Below, in pieces: positions 27,108 to 37,714 of a DNA stretch of 64,000 nt; within the stretch, counting starts at the first letter, position 1; each line of letters begins with the position of its first letter. Where the stretch lies: contig JABXIK010000014.1 in NCBI GenBank assembly GCA_013373125.1, positions 1 to 64,000 on the forward strand, given 5' to 3'. The notes beneath the pieces were generated by a model. The model was not told the DNA's origin. It did not search any database and saw only the letters and a program-made list of their open reading frames with translations. The translations under genes and the position numbers were made by a program. The stretch is from Gammaproteobacteria bacterium (GTDB lineage Bacteria > Pseudomonadota > Gammaproteobacteria > Pseudomonadales > Oceanobacteraceae).

Positions 27108-27764
27108 TCAGCCTTTTTCGTTAAGCACGTCTAATACTCGTTGCAAACGGGATAAGGCTGAGCGATCTTCCAAAATACTTTGTTGTAAATCCGGCTCTAG
27201 CTGAATAATAGAAAACACTTCAAAGCTGAATGCTTGTGCGGATTTTTGCTGCCACTCATCGGACTCTAAACGATGAATTACGTCTTTATCATTACCCGCA
27301 AAGGCGATTAAGCGGTGCAAAATTTTGTCTTTTAGTATTTCAGCTGCGCTGATTTCATCTGCTTGTAAAACCGTATCTAAATAAGGTCGACATTTGGCAA
27401 TGGTAAAAGGCAGGGTTTGTACTTCTTCGATTAATTCTAAACGACGATCAACATAGACATTTATTAATAAGCGCCCATCATTGGTAATACTTACAAGTTC
27501 ACACAAACCCGCGCTAAAAATTGGAAAGGGTTTATAGGTATCTTGGTTTTTACTCAAAGCTTCTTTTGTGGTTTCCGCTGGGGTCGCTTCATGAATGATC
27601 TTTTCAGTATGGCAAATGGCAATGGGCATCTTTTCTTCAAGACATTGCTGCACCATATTACGATACCTGGGTTCAAATACATGCAGAGGAAACACCATAC
27701 CGGGAAAGACCACGCAATTGGGTATGGGAAACAATGCTATGTGTTCTAAGTGATCCGTATTCAT
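27108..27764 (-). CDS. LON N-terminal (substrate-binding) domain protein
   Basis: A 218-residue protein whose N-terminus has the LON-substrate-binding signature: LFPIPNCVVFPGMVFPLHVFEPRYRNMVQQCLEE, about residues 11-44. The ATPase and protease domains of Lon are absent, so it is a stand-alone family member of unknown function. It lies 10 bp after gap on the same strand and converges on the GNAT gene. Confidence 0.88.
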   Translation of the reverse strand: MNTDHLEHIALFPIPNCVVFPGMVFPLHVFEPRYRNMVQQCLEEKMPIAICHTEKIIHEATPAETTKEALSKNQDTYKPFPIFSAGLCELVSITNDGRLLINVYVDRRLELIEEVQTLPFTIAKCRPYLDTVLQADEISAAEILKDKILHRLIAFAGNDKDVIHRLESDEWQQKSAQAFSFEVFSIIQLEPDLQQSILEDRSALSRLQRVLDVLNEKG

Positions 27765-27774
27765 TTGCTCGTGA

Positions 27775-29220
<1,446 letters not shown>

Positions 29221-30342
29221 ATGAAGCGAGTGGGAATTTCTGCTGTATCCGCTTTACTCTTATTATCCACTGCTCATTCGGCGTTTGCGGAATGGGGTCT
29301 GAATATGACTGAGGGTGTGACCAAGGTCAGCCAAAATATTCACGGCTTACACATGACGATATTTTATATCTGTGTGGTGATTGCCATCGTCGTGTTTGGT
29401 GTGATGCTTTATAGCATTATTTATCATCGAAAAAGTCGCGGCGCGAAAGCGGCTAATTTTCATGAAAGTACTACGGTGGAAATTCTCTGGACCATTGTGC
29501 CCTTGCTTATCTTAGTGGGCATGGCCATTCCGGCGACCTCATCTTTAATAGATATGTATGATGCAGACGATGCTGAAATTGATGTGCAGGTAACTGGTTA
29601 TCAATGGAAGTGGCGTTATACCTATCTCAAAGAAGACGTGGATTTCTTTTCTGTTTTAGCCACATCCCAAGAGCAAATAAATAACACCGAAGAAAAAGGC
29701 GAGCACTATTTATTAGAAGTGGATAAGCCTTTGGTGTTGCCTGTTGATACTAAAATTCGTTTTTTATTAACGGCTCAGGATGTTATTCACTCTTGGTGGG
29801 TACCTGATTTAGCTGTGAAAAAAGACGCGATACCAGGCTTCATTAATGAGTCTTGGACCATCATAGATAAGCCAGGTATTTATCGTGGTCAATGTACGGA
29901 ACTATGCGGTACCGGCCATGGTTATATGCCTGTGGTGGTGAAAGCGGTTGCGAAAGATGAATACGCGGCTTGGATTGCACAACAAGCGAAAGAACAAGCC
30001 GCCGCCCGCGAAGTGAAAGACATGTCCATGGAAGAACTCATGGCTCAAGGTGAAAAAGTTTACACCAGTAACTGCCTTGCTTGTCACCAAAAAAATGGCT
30101 CTGGTATGCCGCCTGTTTTCCCTGCGCTTAAAGGCAGTAAAGTGGCACTTGGGCCCATTGAAGATCACATCAAGATTGTCCTTCACGGCAAAAAAGGCAC
30201 AGCCATGTCCGCCTTTGCCGAGCAGCTTAGAGTGAGCGATATCGCATCCGTGGTCACTTACGAGCGTAATGCTTGGGGTAACGATAAAGGTGATATGGCA
30301 ACGCCTAAGCAAGTAAAACAAATTAAAGAATCTGGGAAATAG
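29221..30342 (+). CDS. coxB: Cytochrome c oxidase subunit II with fused cytochrome c domain
   Basis: 373 residues: signal peptide (to about 23), two membrane helices, a cupredoxin domain and a C-terminal cytochrome c domain. The CuA ligands are visible in VIHSWWVPDL and CTELCGTGHGYM, and the heme site is CLACH. This is the caa3-like or extended subunit II form found in Pseudomonas aa3 oxidases. It accepts electrons from cytochrome c on the periplasmic side. First gene of the cox operon. Confidence 0.96.
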   Translation: MKRVGISAVSALLLLSTAHSAFAEWGLNMTEGVTKVSQNIHGLHMTIFYICVVIAIVVFGVMLYSIIYHRKSRGAKAANFHESTTVEILWTIVPLLILVGMAIPATSSLIDMYDADDAEIDVQVTGYQWKWRYTYLKEDVDFFSVLATSQEQINNTEEKGEHYLLEVDKPLVLPVDTKIRFLLTAQDVIHSWWVPDLAVKKDAIPGFINESWTIIDKPGIYRGQCTELCGTGHGYMPVVVKAVAKDEYAAWIAQQAKEQAAAREVKDMSMEELMAQGEKVYTSNCLACHQKNGSGMPPVFPALKGSKVALGPIEDHIKIVLHGKKGTAMSAFAEQLRVSDIASVVTYERNAWGNDKGDMATPKQVKQIKESGK

Positions 30343-30353
30343 GAGGTGAAGTC

Positions 30354-31937
30354 ATGTCGCATGCAATAGATTCAGCCGATCATCATCACGGCCCAGATAA
30401 AGGCATCTTACGCTGGGTTTACACAACCAATCACAAAGACATAGGCACCATGTATTTAATACTGGCGTTAGGTTCTTTGTTAATTGGCGGCACCATGGCG
30501 TTTGTGATTCGTGCCGAATTATTTCAACCGGGTTTGCAGTTGGTTGATCCAAACTTTTTTAATCAGATGACCACAATGCATGGTCTGATCATGGTGTTTG
30601 GAGCCATCATGCCGGCATTTGTGGGGCTAGCCAACTGGCTGGTTCCCATGATGATAGGCGCGCCTGATATGGCATTGCCGCGTATTAATAACTGGTCATT
30701 TTGGTTATTGCCATTCGCGTTTGGCATGTTGATTTGTACCTTGTTTATGGATGGTGGTGCACCTAACTTTGGTTGGACTTTCTATGCACCTCTTTCCACT
30801 ACTTACGCGCCTCCTAGCGTGACGTTCTTTATTTTTAGTGTGCACATCATGGGTATCAGCTCCATCATGGGGGCGGTGAATGTGATTGTGACCATTTTCA
30901 ATATGCGCGCCCCCGGTATGACATTTATGAAAATGCCATTGTTCGTTTGGACTTGGTTGATTACGGCATTTTTATTGATTGCGGTGATGCCAGTGTTAGC
31001 GGGTGTGGTGACTATGATGTTGATGGACATTCACTTCGGCACTTCGTTTTTTAACGCAGCGGGTGGTGGTGACCCTGTTATGTTTCAGCATGTGTTCTGG
31101 TTCTTCGGGCATCCAGAAGTGTACATCATGATTTTACCGGCCTTTGGTATCGTCTCTCACATTATTTCTACGTTTAGTCGCAAACCCCTATTTGGTTATA
31201 CATCCATGGTATGGGCAACAGCGTCGATCGCAGTATTAAGCTTCATTGTGTGGGCGCACCATATGTTTACGGTGGGATTGCCATTAGTTGGGGAACTCTT
31301 TTTCATGTACAGCACCATGTTAATTGCAGTACCAACTGGGGTGAAAGTATTCAACTGGGTGACCACCATGTTCCGTGGCTCCATCAGTTTTGAAACGCCT
31401 ATGCTGTTTGCTATTGCGTTTGTTGTGCTCTTTACCATAGGTGGTTTAAGTGGATTAATGTTGGCCATTGCCCCGGCGGATTTCCAATATCACGACACCT
31501 ATTTCGTGGTGGCCCACTTCCATTACGTGTTAGTACCTGGTGCCTTGTTTAGTATTTTAGCGGCTGTGTATTACTGGTTACCGAAATGGTGTGGCCGCAT
31601 GTACAACGAAACCCTAGGTAAGTGGCATTTTTGGATGAGCTTTATCGGCGTGAATATAACCTTCTTCCCGATGCACTTTGTGGGCTTAGCTGGTATGCCA
31701 CGTCGTATTCCTGATTACGCTCTGCAATTTGCAGACTTTAATGCCATCGTTTCCGTAGGTGCCTTTATATTTGGTTTGAGCCAGTTGATTTTTGTTTACA
31801 ACGTTTGGCGTACCACGATTGGTGGTAAAGGTGAAAAAGCGACGGATAAAGTGTGGGATGAACCAACCGGCTTAGAATGGGATATTCCAAGTCCAGCGCC
31901 GTACCACACATTCCAAGAGCCACCGGTTGTGAAATAA
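30354..31937 (+). CDS. coxA: Cytochrome c oxidase subunit I
   Basis: A 527-residue heme-copper oxidase subunit I with about 12 helices. HPEVYIMILPAFG carries the CuB His and the cross-linked Tyr, and WAHHMFTVG the next CuB His pair. HDTYFVVAHFHYVL carries the heme a3 and heme a ligands. It reduces O2 and pumps protons at the inner membrane. ATG follows AGGAGGTG, 11 bp after coxB. Confidence 0.97.
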   Translation: MSHAIDSADHHHGPDKGILRWVYTTNHKDIGTMYLILALGSLLIGGTMAFVIRAELFQPGLQLVDPNFFNQMTTMHGLIMVFGAIMPAFVGLANWLVPMMIGAPDMALPRINNWSFWLLPFAFGMLICTLFMDGGAPNFGWTFYAPLSTTYAPPSVTFFIFSVHIMGISSIMGAVNVIVTIFNMRAPGMTFMKMPLFVWTWLITAFLLIAVMPVLAGVVTMMLMDIHFGTSFFNAAGGGDPVMFQHVFWFFGHPEVYIMILPAFGIVSHIISTFSRKPLFGYTSMVWATASIAVLSFIVWAHHMFTVGLPLVGELFFMYSTMLIAVPTGVKVFNWVTTMFRGSISFETPMLFAIAFVVLFTIGGLSGLMLAIAPADFQYHDTYFVVAHFHYVLVPGALFSILAAVYYWLPKWCGRMYNETLGKWHFWMSFIGVNITFFPMHFVGLAGMPRRIPDYALQFADFNAIVSVGAFIFGLSQLIFVYNVWRTTIGGKGEKATDKVWDEPTGLEWDIPSPAPYHTFQEPPVVK

Positions 31938-31947
31938 GCGAGGGTTT

Positions 31948-32478
31948 ATGAAAAAAATGTCACCTTGGAAAATTTCATTGGTACCGGTTTTGATGTTTGG
32001 CTTCGGCTTTGCGTTAGTGCCTTTATATGATGTGTTTTGTGAGGTGACAGGTTTAAACGGTAAAAACTTTGAAGTTTTTACCGGTGATAAAACCACATTA
32101 GAAAATTCGGGTAATCATCAAACTGCTGTTTTGCAGTTCTTAGCCGATGCCGACAGTCGGGATAACTGGCATTTCAAGCCGGAGAAAAAATCCATGGAAT
32201 TGCAGGCAGGTAAGCTGATGACCACCTATTATGAAGTAACTAATCCTTACGATTATCCAGTGACAATTCAAGCAGTGCCTAGTGTTGCACCCGGAGAATG
32301 GGCTGAATATTTAGTAAAGATTGAATGCTTTTGCTTTACCCAACAAGTTGTTCCGGCTCATTCGAAGGTGAAGTTGCCATTGCAGGTAACCTTGAGTGCC
32401 AAAGCACCTAAGGAAGTGAATCATTTGTCACTTTCTTATCGCCTTTATCAAAGTGAATCCCTAGGAGGTACATTTTGA
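31948..32478 (+). CDS. ctaG: Cytochrome c oxidase assembly protein Cox11/CtaG
   Basis: A 176-residue single-pass protein (helix about 9-27) with the copper-binding IECFCFTQQ (Cys127 and Cys129). It has the Cox11 core YYEVTNPYDYPVTIQAVPSVAPGEWA. It delivers copper to CuB of subunit I from the periplasmic face. It lies between coxA and coxC and overlaps the coxC start by four bases. Confidence 0.94.
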   Translation: MKKMSPWKISLVPVLMFGFGFALVPLYDVFCEVTGLNGKNFEVFTGDKTTLENSGNHQTAVLQFLADADSRDNWHFKPEKKSMELQAGKLMTTYYEVTNPYDYPVTIQAVPSVAPGEWAEYLVKIECFCFTQQVVPAHSKVKLPLQVTLSAKAPKEVNHLSLSYRLYQSESLGGTF

Positions 32479-33359
32479 ACACACCTAAGTATTACGTTCC
32501 GGCACGTAGTCATTGGCCAATATTTGGCGCAGTGGCGGTTTTTTTAACGATTTTTTCCATGGCATCCATTATTCACCAAAGTTCACAAGGACATGTGGGC
32601 ACGTTACCTGTGGTGATGGCTGTAATAGCAGGATTTTTAATGCTGTATATGCTGTTCGGTTGGTTTGGTGAAGTGGTGAGTGAAGGCTTAAGAGGCTTAA
32701 ACAGCGATCAATTAAAGCGTTCTTTTCGTTTTAGTATGGGTTGGTTTATTTTTTCTGAGGTAATGTTCTTTGGTGCTTTCTTCGGCGCATTATTTTACGC
32801 CCGTACCTTTGCGGTTCCTTGGTTAGGTGGTGAAGGTGCAAAAGGCGAAGCGAATATGCTATGGGAAGGATTTGTTGCCCACTGGCCACTGTTAAAAACC
32901 CCAGACATGAACAGTTTTCCTGGAGCAATGGGGGTAATTGATGCGTGGAAACTGCCGTTTGTTAATACGGTTTTATTGATCGTTTCCAGTTTAACGCTAA
33001 CACTAGCTCATCACTGTTTACGCTCAAAAGACAAAAAAGGTACGTTAATGTGGTTAGCCGTTACTTTGGCCTTGGGTTTTGCTTTCCTCTGTGTACAAGT
33101 TTATGAATATGGCCATGCTATTCACGAGCTTAACCTAACCTTGAACAGCGGGATTTATGGCTCGACTTTTTTTATGCTTACAGGGTTTCATGGTGCTCAC
33201 GTGACCTTGGGTGGCATCATGATTTTCGTTATGTACTGGCGAGTTAAGAATGATCACTTCACCCCAGATGATCATTTTGGTTTTGAAGCGGCTGCTTGGT
33301 ACTGGCACTTTGTGGATGTGGTGTGGTTAATGCTGTTTACATTTGTTTATGTATTTTAA
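32475..33359 (+). CDS. coxC: Cytochrome c oxidase subunit III
   Basis: A 294-residue subunit III with seven helices. Signatures are FSEVMFFGAFFGALFYAR, the VQVYEYGHAIHELNLTLNSG region, LTGFHGAHVTLGG and the C-terminal AAWYWHFVDVVWLMLF. It uses a TTG start that overlaps the ctaG stop (TTGA). AGGAGGT lies 5 nt upstream, which makes this start convincing. A strong terminator follows. Confidence 0.95.
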   Translation: MNTPKYYVPARSHWPIFGAVAVFLTIFSMASIIHQSSQGHVGTLPVVMAVIAGFLMLYMLFGWFGEVVSEGLRGLNSDQLKRSFRFSMGWFIFSEVMFFGAFFGALFYARTFAVPWLGGEGAKGEANMLWEGFVAHWPLLKTPDMNSFPGAMGVIDAWKLPFVNTVLLIVSSLTLTLAHHCLRSKDKKGTLMWLAVTLALGFAFLCVQVYEYGHAIHELNLTLNSGIYGSTFFMLTGFHGAHVTLGGIMIFVMYWRVKNDHFTPDDHFGFEAAAWYWHFVDVVWLMLFTFVYVF

Positions 33360-33361
33360 TG

Positions 33362-33393
33362 AAAAGATGCGAAGACTCGTCTTCGCATCTTTT
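33362..33393. terminator. Perfect bidirectional terminator (coxC / DUF2909)
   Basis: Perfect 14-bp arms AAAAGATGCGAAGA and TCTTCGCATCTTTT with a 4-nt CTCG loop. It overlaps the stop codon of the convergent DUF2909 gene. Confidence 0.92.
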
Positions 33394-33580
33394 AAGAGTA
33401 ATGATCTAAAAAGAAATACAAGCCAATTAAAACAATGGTGCAAGCAGCAAACGCAACACGATATTTCAAACCCTTATAAGTGTTCACGGAACTTTTAGGG
33501 GCGGTCATCAAGTGATATAGACCGTAAAATAAAGCCGCGATACTGAATAATAAAAATAACAGAATGAGAGCCTTTAACAT
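33392..33580 (-). CDS. Twin-transmembrane protein (DUF2909)
   Basis: A 62-residue protein with two helices (LKALILLFLLFSIAALFYGLY and VAFAACTIVLIGLYFFL) joined by a short polar loop. It is DUF2909-like, typically found antisense between coxC and surf1 in Pseudomonas-type oxidase loci. The start at 33580 has AAGGA 6 nt upstream; the frame runs further but without support. Its start codon overlaps that of surf1 head to head. It is probably an oxidase-associated membrane protein of unknown function. Confidence 0.82.
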   Translation of the reverse strand: MLKALILLFLLFSIAALFYGLYHLMTAPKSSVNTYKGLKYRVAFAACTIVLIGLYFFLDHYS

Positions 33581-34238
33581 GTCGAATCCTTCTATTATGA
33601 ATGTGAATCGGAATTGGCACTTTGTGATAAAGCCACTGTATAGCTTTATCATGCTGTTGGGTATAGGTATCTGTCTGACGGCTGCCTATTGGCAATATCA
33701 GAAAGCCATGTTTTACCAAGCCCCTGCGAGTCAAGTACGTCATATGCAAGGGACATTTCTCAATCAGTATAGCCACTTTCTGGATAATCAGACGCTAAAT
33801 GGTCAAGCAGGGTATGCGGTAATTACCCCATTTCAATATGAGACTGACATATTCTTAGTGAACCGAGGGTTTGTCGGTTACGACAGTCGCGATGTTTTAC
33901 CAACTATCCAAGCCGTGACGGGTGAGGTAACTATCGAGGGTCAATTAAAGCAGCATCATAAACCCTTACTTCTGAATAATCGTTTGCAAGATCCCCTAAA
34001 GGCGCGGATTCAATTTGTGGATGAAAAATACTTTTCATCCATTACCAGTCAAGCCGTGAGCGATGAAATATTTATGCAAAAATCAGGACCTGGTTTGCTA
34101 CAAGCCTTTCCTGAAACCCAACCGTATTTAAGTCATCACCGTCATCAAGCGTATGCGTTGCAATGGTTTTTACTTGCCATATGCGGCGGCATCATTTGGT
34201 TGCTGGCCAGTATTAAGCGAGGTAAGAAGAATGCGTAA
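33579..34238 (+). CDS. SURF1-like cytochrome oxidase assembly protein
   Basis: About 219 residues with an N-terminal helix (FIMLLGIGICLTAAYWQYQKA, the SURF1 WQ-x-x-K signature), FLVNRGFVGYD, and a C-terminal HHRHQAYALQWFLLAICG with the second helix. SURF1 helps insert heme a into subunit I. ATG at 33579 has AGAG about 9 nt upstream; a later ATG at 33597 lacks a ribosome site. The start overlaps that of the divergent DUF2909 gene, so the ribosome sites of both genes lie inside each other's 5' coding ends. Confidence 0.9.
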   Translation: MSNPSIMNVNRNWHFVIKPLYSFIMLLGIGICLTAAYWQYQKAMFYQAPASQVRHMQGTFLNQYSHFLDNQTLNGQAGYAVITPFQYETDIFLVNRGFVGYDSRDVLPTIQAVTGEVTIEGQLKQHHKPLLLNNRLQDPLKARIQFVDEKYFSSITSQAVSDEIFMQKSGPGLLQAFPETQPYLSHHRHQAYALQWFLLAICGGIIWLLASIKRGKKNA

Positions 34239-34653
34239 GCTACCCTTGGTTCTCATGCTATTAGTTTTAGTCGCACCATTTGCCGTTTCATTGGTGTTGC
34301 TTGATAACAAACAATCTATTGGTGATAAAGCAAGAGGTGAGTGGTTAGATCGAACCTATTATGTGGATGTAAATAAAGACAACAGTTGGCAATTGCTATG
34401 GCGTGAGCAAGATTGTTTACCTAACTGCGAATCTTGGGTAAATCTAATGCAGCGAGTAAAAATGGCATTAGGCAAAAACCAAGATAAATTGCAGCTTGCA
34501 TCGACGAATTTAGAACCACTGGCGAATCTGCAATCTGGTTTATTTATCGCAAACCCTAAAGGTCTGGTGTTGCTTTCTTATCAAGCCAGTGAAGATGGCG
34601 CATACAATTTATTAAAAGATTTAAAAGTACTGCTCAAGCATAACGGCAATTAA
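34231..34653 (+). CDS. Small membrane-anchored oxidase-locus protein
   Basis: About 140 residues with one N-terminal helix (LPLVLMLLVLVAPFAVSLVLL) and a periplasmic domain. It has a single Cys pair, DCLPNC (SCO-like spacing C-x3-C), in WREQDCLPNCESW. It starts inside the surf1 end (8-bp overlap) and precedes ctaA, the place of the conserved hypothetical gene in Pseudomonas cox loci. The C-x3-C resembles the copper motif of Sco proteins, but the remaining thioredoxin-like core is weak, so copper delivery is a guess. Confidence 0.75.
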   Translation: MRKLPLVLMLLVLVAPFAVSLVLLDNKQSIGDKARGEWLDRTYYVDVNKDNSWQLLWREQDCLPNCESWVNLMQRVKMALGKNQDKLQLASTNLEPLANLQSGLFIANPKGLVLLSYQASEDGAYNLLKDLKVLLKHNGN

Positions 34654-34680
34654 TTATAAAAATAAAACAGTGAGGTGTGC

Positions 34681-35637
34681 ATGCGTCGCTTTGCCTTAGT
34701 CAATATCGTATTGGCATTGGTGGTGATTACTCTGGGGGCCCTGACTCGATTATTGGATGCAGGACTTGGCTGTCCTGATTGGCCCGTGTGTTATGGTCAT
34801 CCATTCCCAGTTGCGAACGAGGCGGCACAAACTTTTATGCACTGGGATTTTGATTCAGGCAAAGCCTGGATGGAAATGATTCATCGCTACGTAGCAAGCT
34901 TTCTTGGTTTAAGCATTTTAATTCAAGCGATTTTAATTTGGCCTCGATATTTAGGTGCAGTGCGTTGGTTGGCTGTATTTTTATGTGGCTGGGTGGTGTT
35001 ACAAGGTTTATTTGGCATGTGGACCGTGACATTACGCTTGTGGCCTCCTGTAGTGACTGCACATTTATTAGGTGGCGCAATCACATTAGGCTGCCAGTTT
35101 TTAATTTGGCGAGTACTCACCAGTAATCGTGAACCTAATTGGCGCTCTATGTGGAGTGTATTCGCATTGATTGTGTTTTTTCAAATGGCATTGGGTGCAT
35201 GGACATCTACCCATTATGCCGGTCTCGCTTGCCCTGACTTTCCAACTTGCCAAGGTCGATGGTGGGTTGAAATTAATAGCGAAGTATTAGAGTCGCCCAT
35301 GGTGGAAGGAGATGAGTACTTAGGTGGTCTTGCATCTAATCATCAACGCATGGCCATTCAATGGATGCACAGGCTAGGGGCGCTATTAGTGTTAGCCGCA
35401 TTTATATGGCTGGCATTCAAACAAGCGATGCAAAGACGGGCATTGGTCATTTGTGCTGTTTTTTTGAGTGTGCAGATAACTCTTGGAATATTGAACGCGG
35501 TTTTACTCTTGCCGCTGTCTTTAGCGTTATTGCATAACACAGGAGCTATGTTGCTGTGGCTCAGTGCGTTAAATGGTTTAACAGCAGAACAAACAGAAGA
35601 AGAAACCCATTCAATCGCGCAAGAGCTTTTAGCTTAG
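34681..35637 (+). CDS. ctaA: Heme A synthase
   Basis: A 318-residue CtaA with eight helices. It has the paired Cys loops GLGCPDWPVCYG and GLACPDFPTCQG and the heme-binding His in EMIHRYVAS and QWMHRLGALLV. It oxidises heme O to heme A for the aa3 oxidase. ATG at 34681 follows GAGG at 5 nt; a GTG six bases upstream is less likely. Confidence 0.94.
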   Translation: MRRFALVNIVLALVVITLGALTRLLDAGLGCPDWPVCYGHPFPVANEAAQTFMHWDFDSGKAWMEMIHRYVASFLGLSILIQAILIWPRYLGAVRWLAVFLCGWVVLQGLFGMWTVTLRLWPPVVTAHLLGGAITLGCQFLIWRVLTSNREPNWRSMWSVFALIVFFQMALGAWTSTHYAGLACPDFPTCQGRWWVEINSEVLESPMVEGDEYLGGLASNHQRMAIQWMHRLGALLVLAAFIWLAFKQAMQRRALVICAVFLSVQITLGILNAVLLLPLSLALLHNTGAMLLWLSALNGLTAEQTEEETHSIAQELLA

Positions 35638-35664
35638 GCGTTTATAACAATAAAAAGGTGCATT

Positions 35665-36576
35665 ATGGAAAAAACCAGCGTGTGGCAAAGCAGTGTTAAA
35701 TATTCCGCCACCTTAAAAGATTATTTTGCCATGACCAAGTTTAAAGTGGTTGCGGTCATGTTGTTCACCGTCATGGTGGGATTTTTATTAGCCAGTGATT
35801 TGGATATCGCTTTTTTAAAATTGATTTACACCTTAGTGGGTGTTGGTGCTTGTGCCATGAGTGGAGCCGTGCTTAATCATTTGGTCGATCGTTACCGCGA
35901 TACAAAAATGCAACGTACTAAGCGTCGCCCAGTGGCCAGTGGTAAAGTTTCGGCAGAGTCTGCCTTTGTTTTTTCCATGGGCTTATTAGTGTTTGGAGCA
36001 ACGCTTTTATATTGGCAATTAAATTTGTTAACCGCCATTTTGTCCGTTGCATCCATGTTTGCGTATGGTGTGATTTACAGCTTATGGCTAAAGCCTGCGA
36101 CGCCACAAAATATTACGGTAGGTGGATTAGCCGGCGCTATGCCGCCATTGTTAGGTTACTGTGCGGTTACCGGGCAAGTGGGTCCGGAGGCTTTATTGTG
36201 GGTATTAATTATTTTCACATGGACACCGCCACATTTTTGGGCGCTAGCCATTTATAAGCGAGATGATTATGCCAAAGCTGAAGTGCCTATGTTGCCCGTT
36301 ACCCATGGCATTGAGTTCACGGCATTCCAAGCGTGGTTATATTGTTTGCTGTTGTGCGTGGTCAGTATCGGTCCTGTCTTATTGGGCACCCAAGGTTTGG
36401 TGTATCTCACGATAGTGACATACATAAACGCGCGTTTTACATGGCTAACCTATCGTATGTGGTGCCAGCCAACAGACCCTAATGCGCGCCGAACTTTCCG
36501 TTATTCCATCGTATATATTTTATGGTTATTTGCAGCACTGTTATTGGATCATTATGTGCAGTTAATTGCATTTTAA
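35665..36576 (+). CDS. cyoE: Protoheme IX farnesyltransferase (heme O synthase)
   Basis: A 303-residue UbiA-family prenyltransferase (also named CtaB). The Asp-rich NHLVDRYRDTKMQRTKRRP motif, the TPPHFWALAIYKRDDY motif and nine or so helices are visible. It farnesylates heme B to heme O, feeding ctaA. It is the last gene of the locus; the sco/senC gene found next in some Pseudomonas is absent here. Confidence 0.95.
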   Translation: MEKTSVWQSSVKYSATLKDYFAMTKFKVVAVMLFTVMVGFLLASDLDIAFLKLIYTLVGVGACAMSGAVLNHLVDRYRDTKMQRTKRRPVASGKVSAESAFVFSMGLLVFGATLLYWQLNLLTAILSVASMFAYGVIYSLWLKPATPQNITVGGLAGAMPPLLGYCAVTGQVGPEALLWVLIIFTWTPPHFWALAIYKRDDYAKAEVPMLPVTHGIEFTAFQAWLYCLLLCVVSIGPVLLGTQGLVYLTIVTYINARFTWLTYRMWCQPTDPNARRTFRYSIVYILWLFAALLLDHYVQLIAF

Positions 36577-36745
36577 CCGCCTGTTAGCCACTATTTACAC
36601 AGTAGGAGGATACTAAAACCCGGTGTCGAAAAGCGTGTAGGCAATGACTTTCGTTGTCCTTTTTGACTCAAACAAATAAGCGGAGGGATTTCCCTAGTCG
36701 TACGCTTCACTGAACAAAAACAACCAACCAAATTAGGGGAAGGTT

Positions 36746-37354
36746 ATGTATCTACAACATATGTTCGGATTGCTGTATCACCCAAAATCAGAGTGGGATT
36801 CGATTAAAAAAGAAAACCACAGCTTGGGTCATATCTATTTAACGCATTTACTCTTTTTAGCGGCTATTCCACCGTTTGCGCTTTTGGTCGGCGTGACGCA
36901 AGTGGGTTGGAGCTTCGTGGGGAAAGAATTCTATTATCTGAGTTTTGAGTCGGCGCTACCCTTAGCAGGGGCGTTTTATTTGGCGTTGTTGGCGGGTATG
37001 TTCTTCATGGCATACACCACTTATTGGATGGAGAAGACTTTTGGTGCAGAGGCCAGCTTAGAACGCTGCTTGTTATTCACAACGTTCACCTCAACCCCTA
37101 TGTTTTTGTCCGGCTTAATTGGCTTGATACCAATCCTTTGGTTGGATGTGTTTGTAGTCATGGCCGCAGTATCCTATACCGTGTATCTGCTGTATGCGGG
37201 TGTGCCTATCTTTATGAACATCCCTGAAGAGCGTGGCTTTATTTTTGCCAGTTCGATTTTGACCGTGGGCCTGTGTGCGCTAGTGGGCATGATGGCCACT
37301 ACGGTTATTATTTGGGGAATGGGCTTTGCTCCGCAGATTTTATTAAGCCAATAG
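36746..37354 (+). CDS. Yip1-family membrane protein
   Basis: A 202-residue protein with about five helices. Its N-terminal MFGLLYHPKSEWDSIKKE is typical of bacterial Yip1-domain proteins. The function in bacteria is unknown. GGGGAAGG precedes ATG. It has its own terminator. The 169-bp gap from cyoE holds no obvious gene. Confidence 0.85.
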   Translation: MYLQHMFGLLYHPKSEWDSIKKENHSLGHIYLTHLLFLAAIPPFALLVGVTQVGWSFVGKEFYYLSFESALPLAGAFYLALLAGMFFMAYTTYWMEKTFGAEASLERCLLFTTFTSTPMFLSGLIGLIPILWLDVFVVMAAVSYTVYLLYAGVPIFMNIPEERGFIFASSILTVGLCALVGMMATTVIIWGMGFAPQILLSQ

Positions 37355-37401
37355 GGTATGATGTAGCCTTCGGTTAAAAACAGATTATTTAACCCGTGCA
37401 A

Positions 37402-37427
37402 GCCCGAGGAAACTCGGGCTTTTTTTG
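37402..37427 (+). terminator. Terminator after Yip1 gene
   Basis: GCCCGAG-gaaa-CTCGGGC followed by seven T. Confidence 0.93.
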
Positions 37428-37449
37428 TCCATTTTTCAGTGGGTGTTTG

Positions 37450-37629
37450 TCAGGAGTTTTTTAGTAATTCTTGGCGCTTTTTCTCGTACTCGTCGTAATC
37501 TTCGATATCATCACACTCGATTTTTCCAGTTTTCTCCAAGCATTGATTGCGCTTTACGTTGTCGTAAATGGCTTGATTTGAGCAAGCAGTTAAAGCGATT
37601 ACCCCTAACAGAATCAATAAGCGCACCAT
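37450..37629 (-). CDS. Small lipoprotein, 59 residues
   Basis: A short gene read on the minus strand, with ATG at 37629 and TGA at 37450. It has a strong AAGGAG 6 nt before ATG. The product starts MVRLLILLGVIALTACSNQA, a lipoprotein signal peptide with the lipobox LTAC (Cys16 lipidated). An acidic and Lys-rich tail follows, with two more Cys (C30, C39) that could pair. It belongs to no family I recognise. Convergent to the Yip1 gene. Confidence 0.8.
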   Translation of the reverse strand: MVRLLILLGVIALTACSNQAIYDNVKRNQCLEKTGKIECDDIEDYDEYEKKRQELLKNS

Positions 37630-37714
37630 GGTTTCTCCTTGTTTTAATTTCCTTAGTAAGGCGTATGAAACCCAACTACACTAATAAGAGCAAGTGTTTT
37701 GGATGTGCGGTTAA

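Noticed and set aside
34153..34230. Upstream extension of the small oxidase-locus protein into surf1
   Set aside because: The membrane anchor begins at the ATG at 34231, and the extension only re-reads surf1 in another frame.
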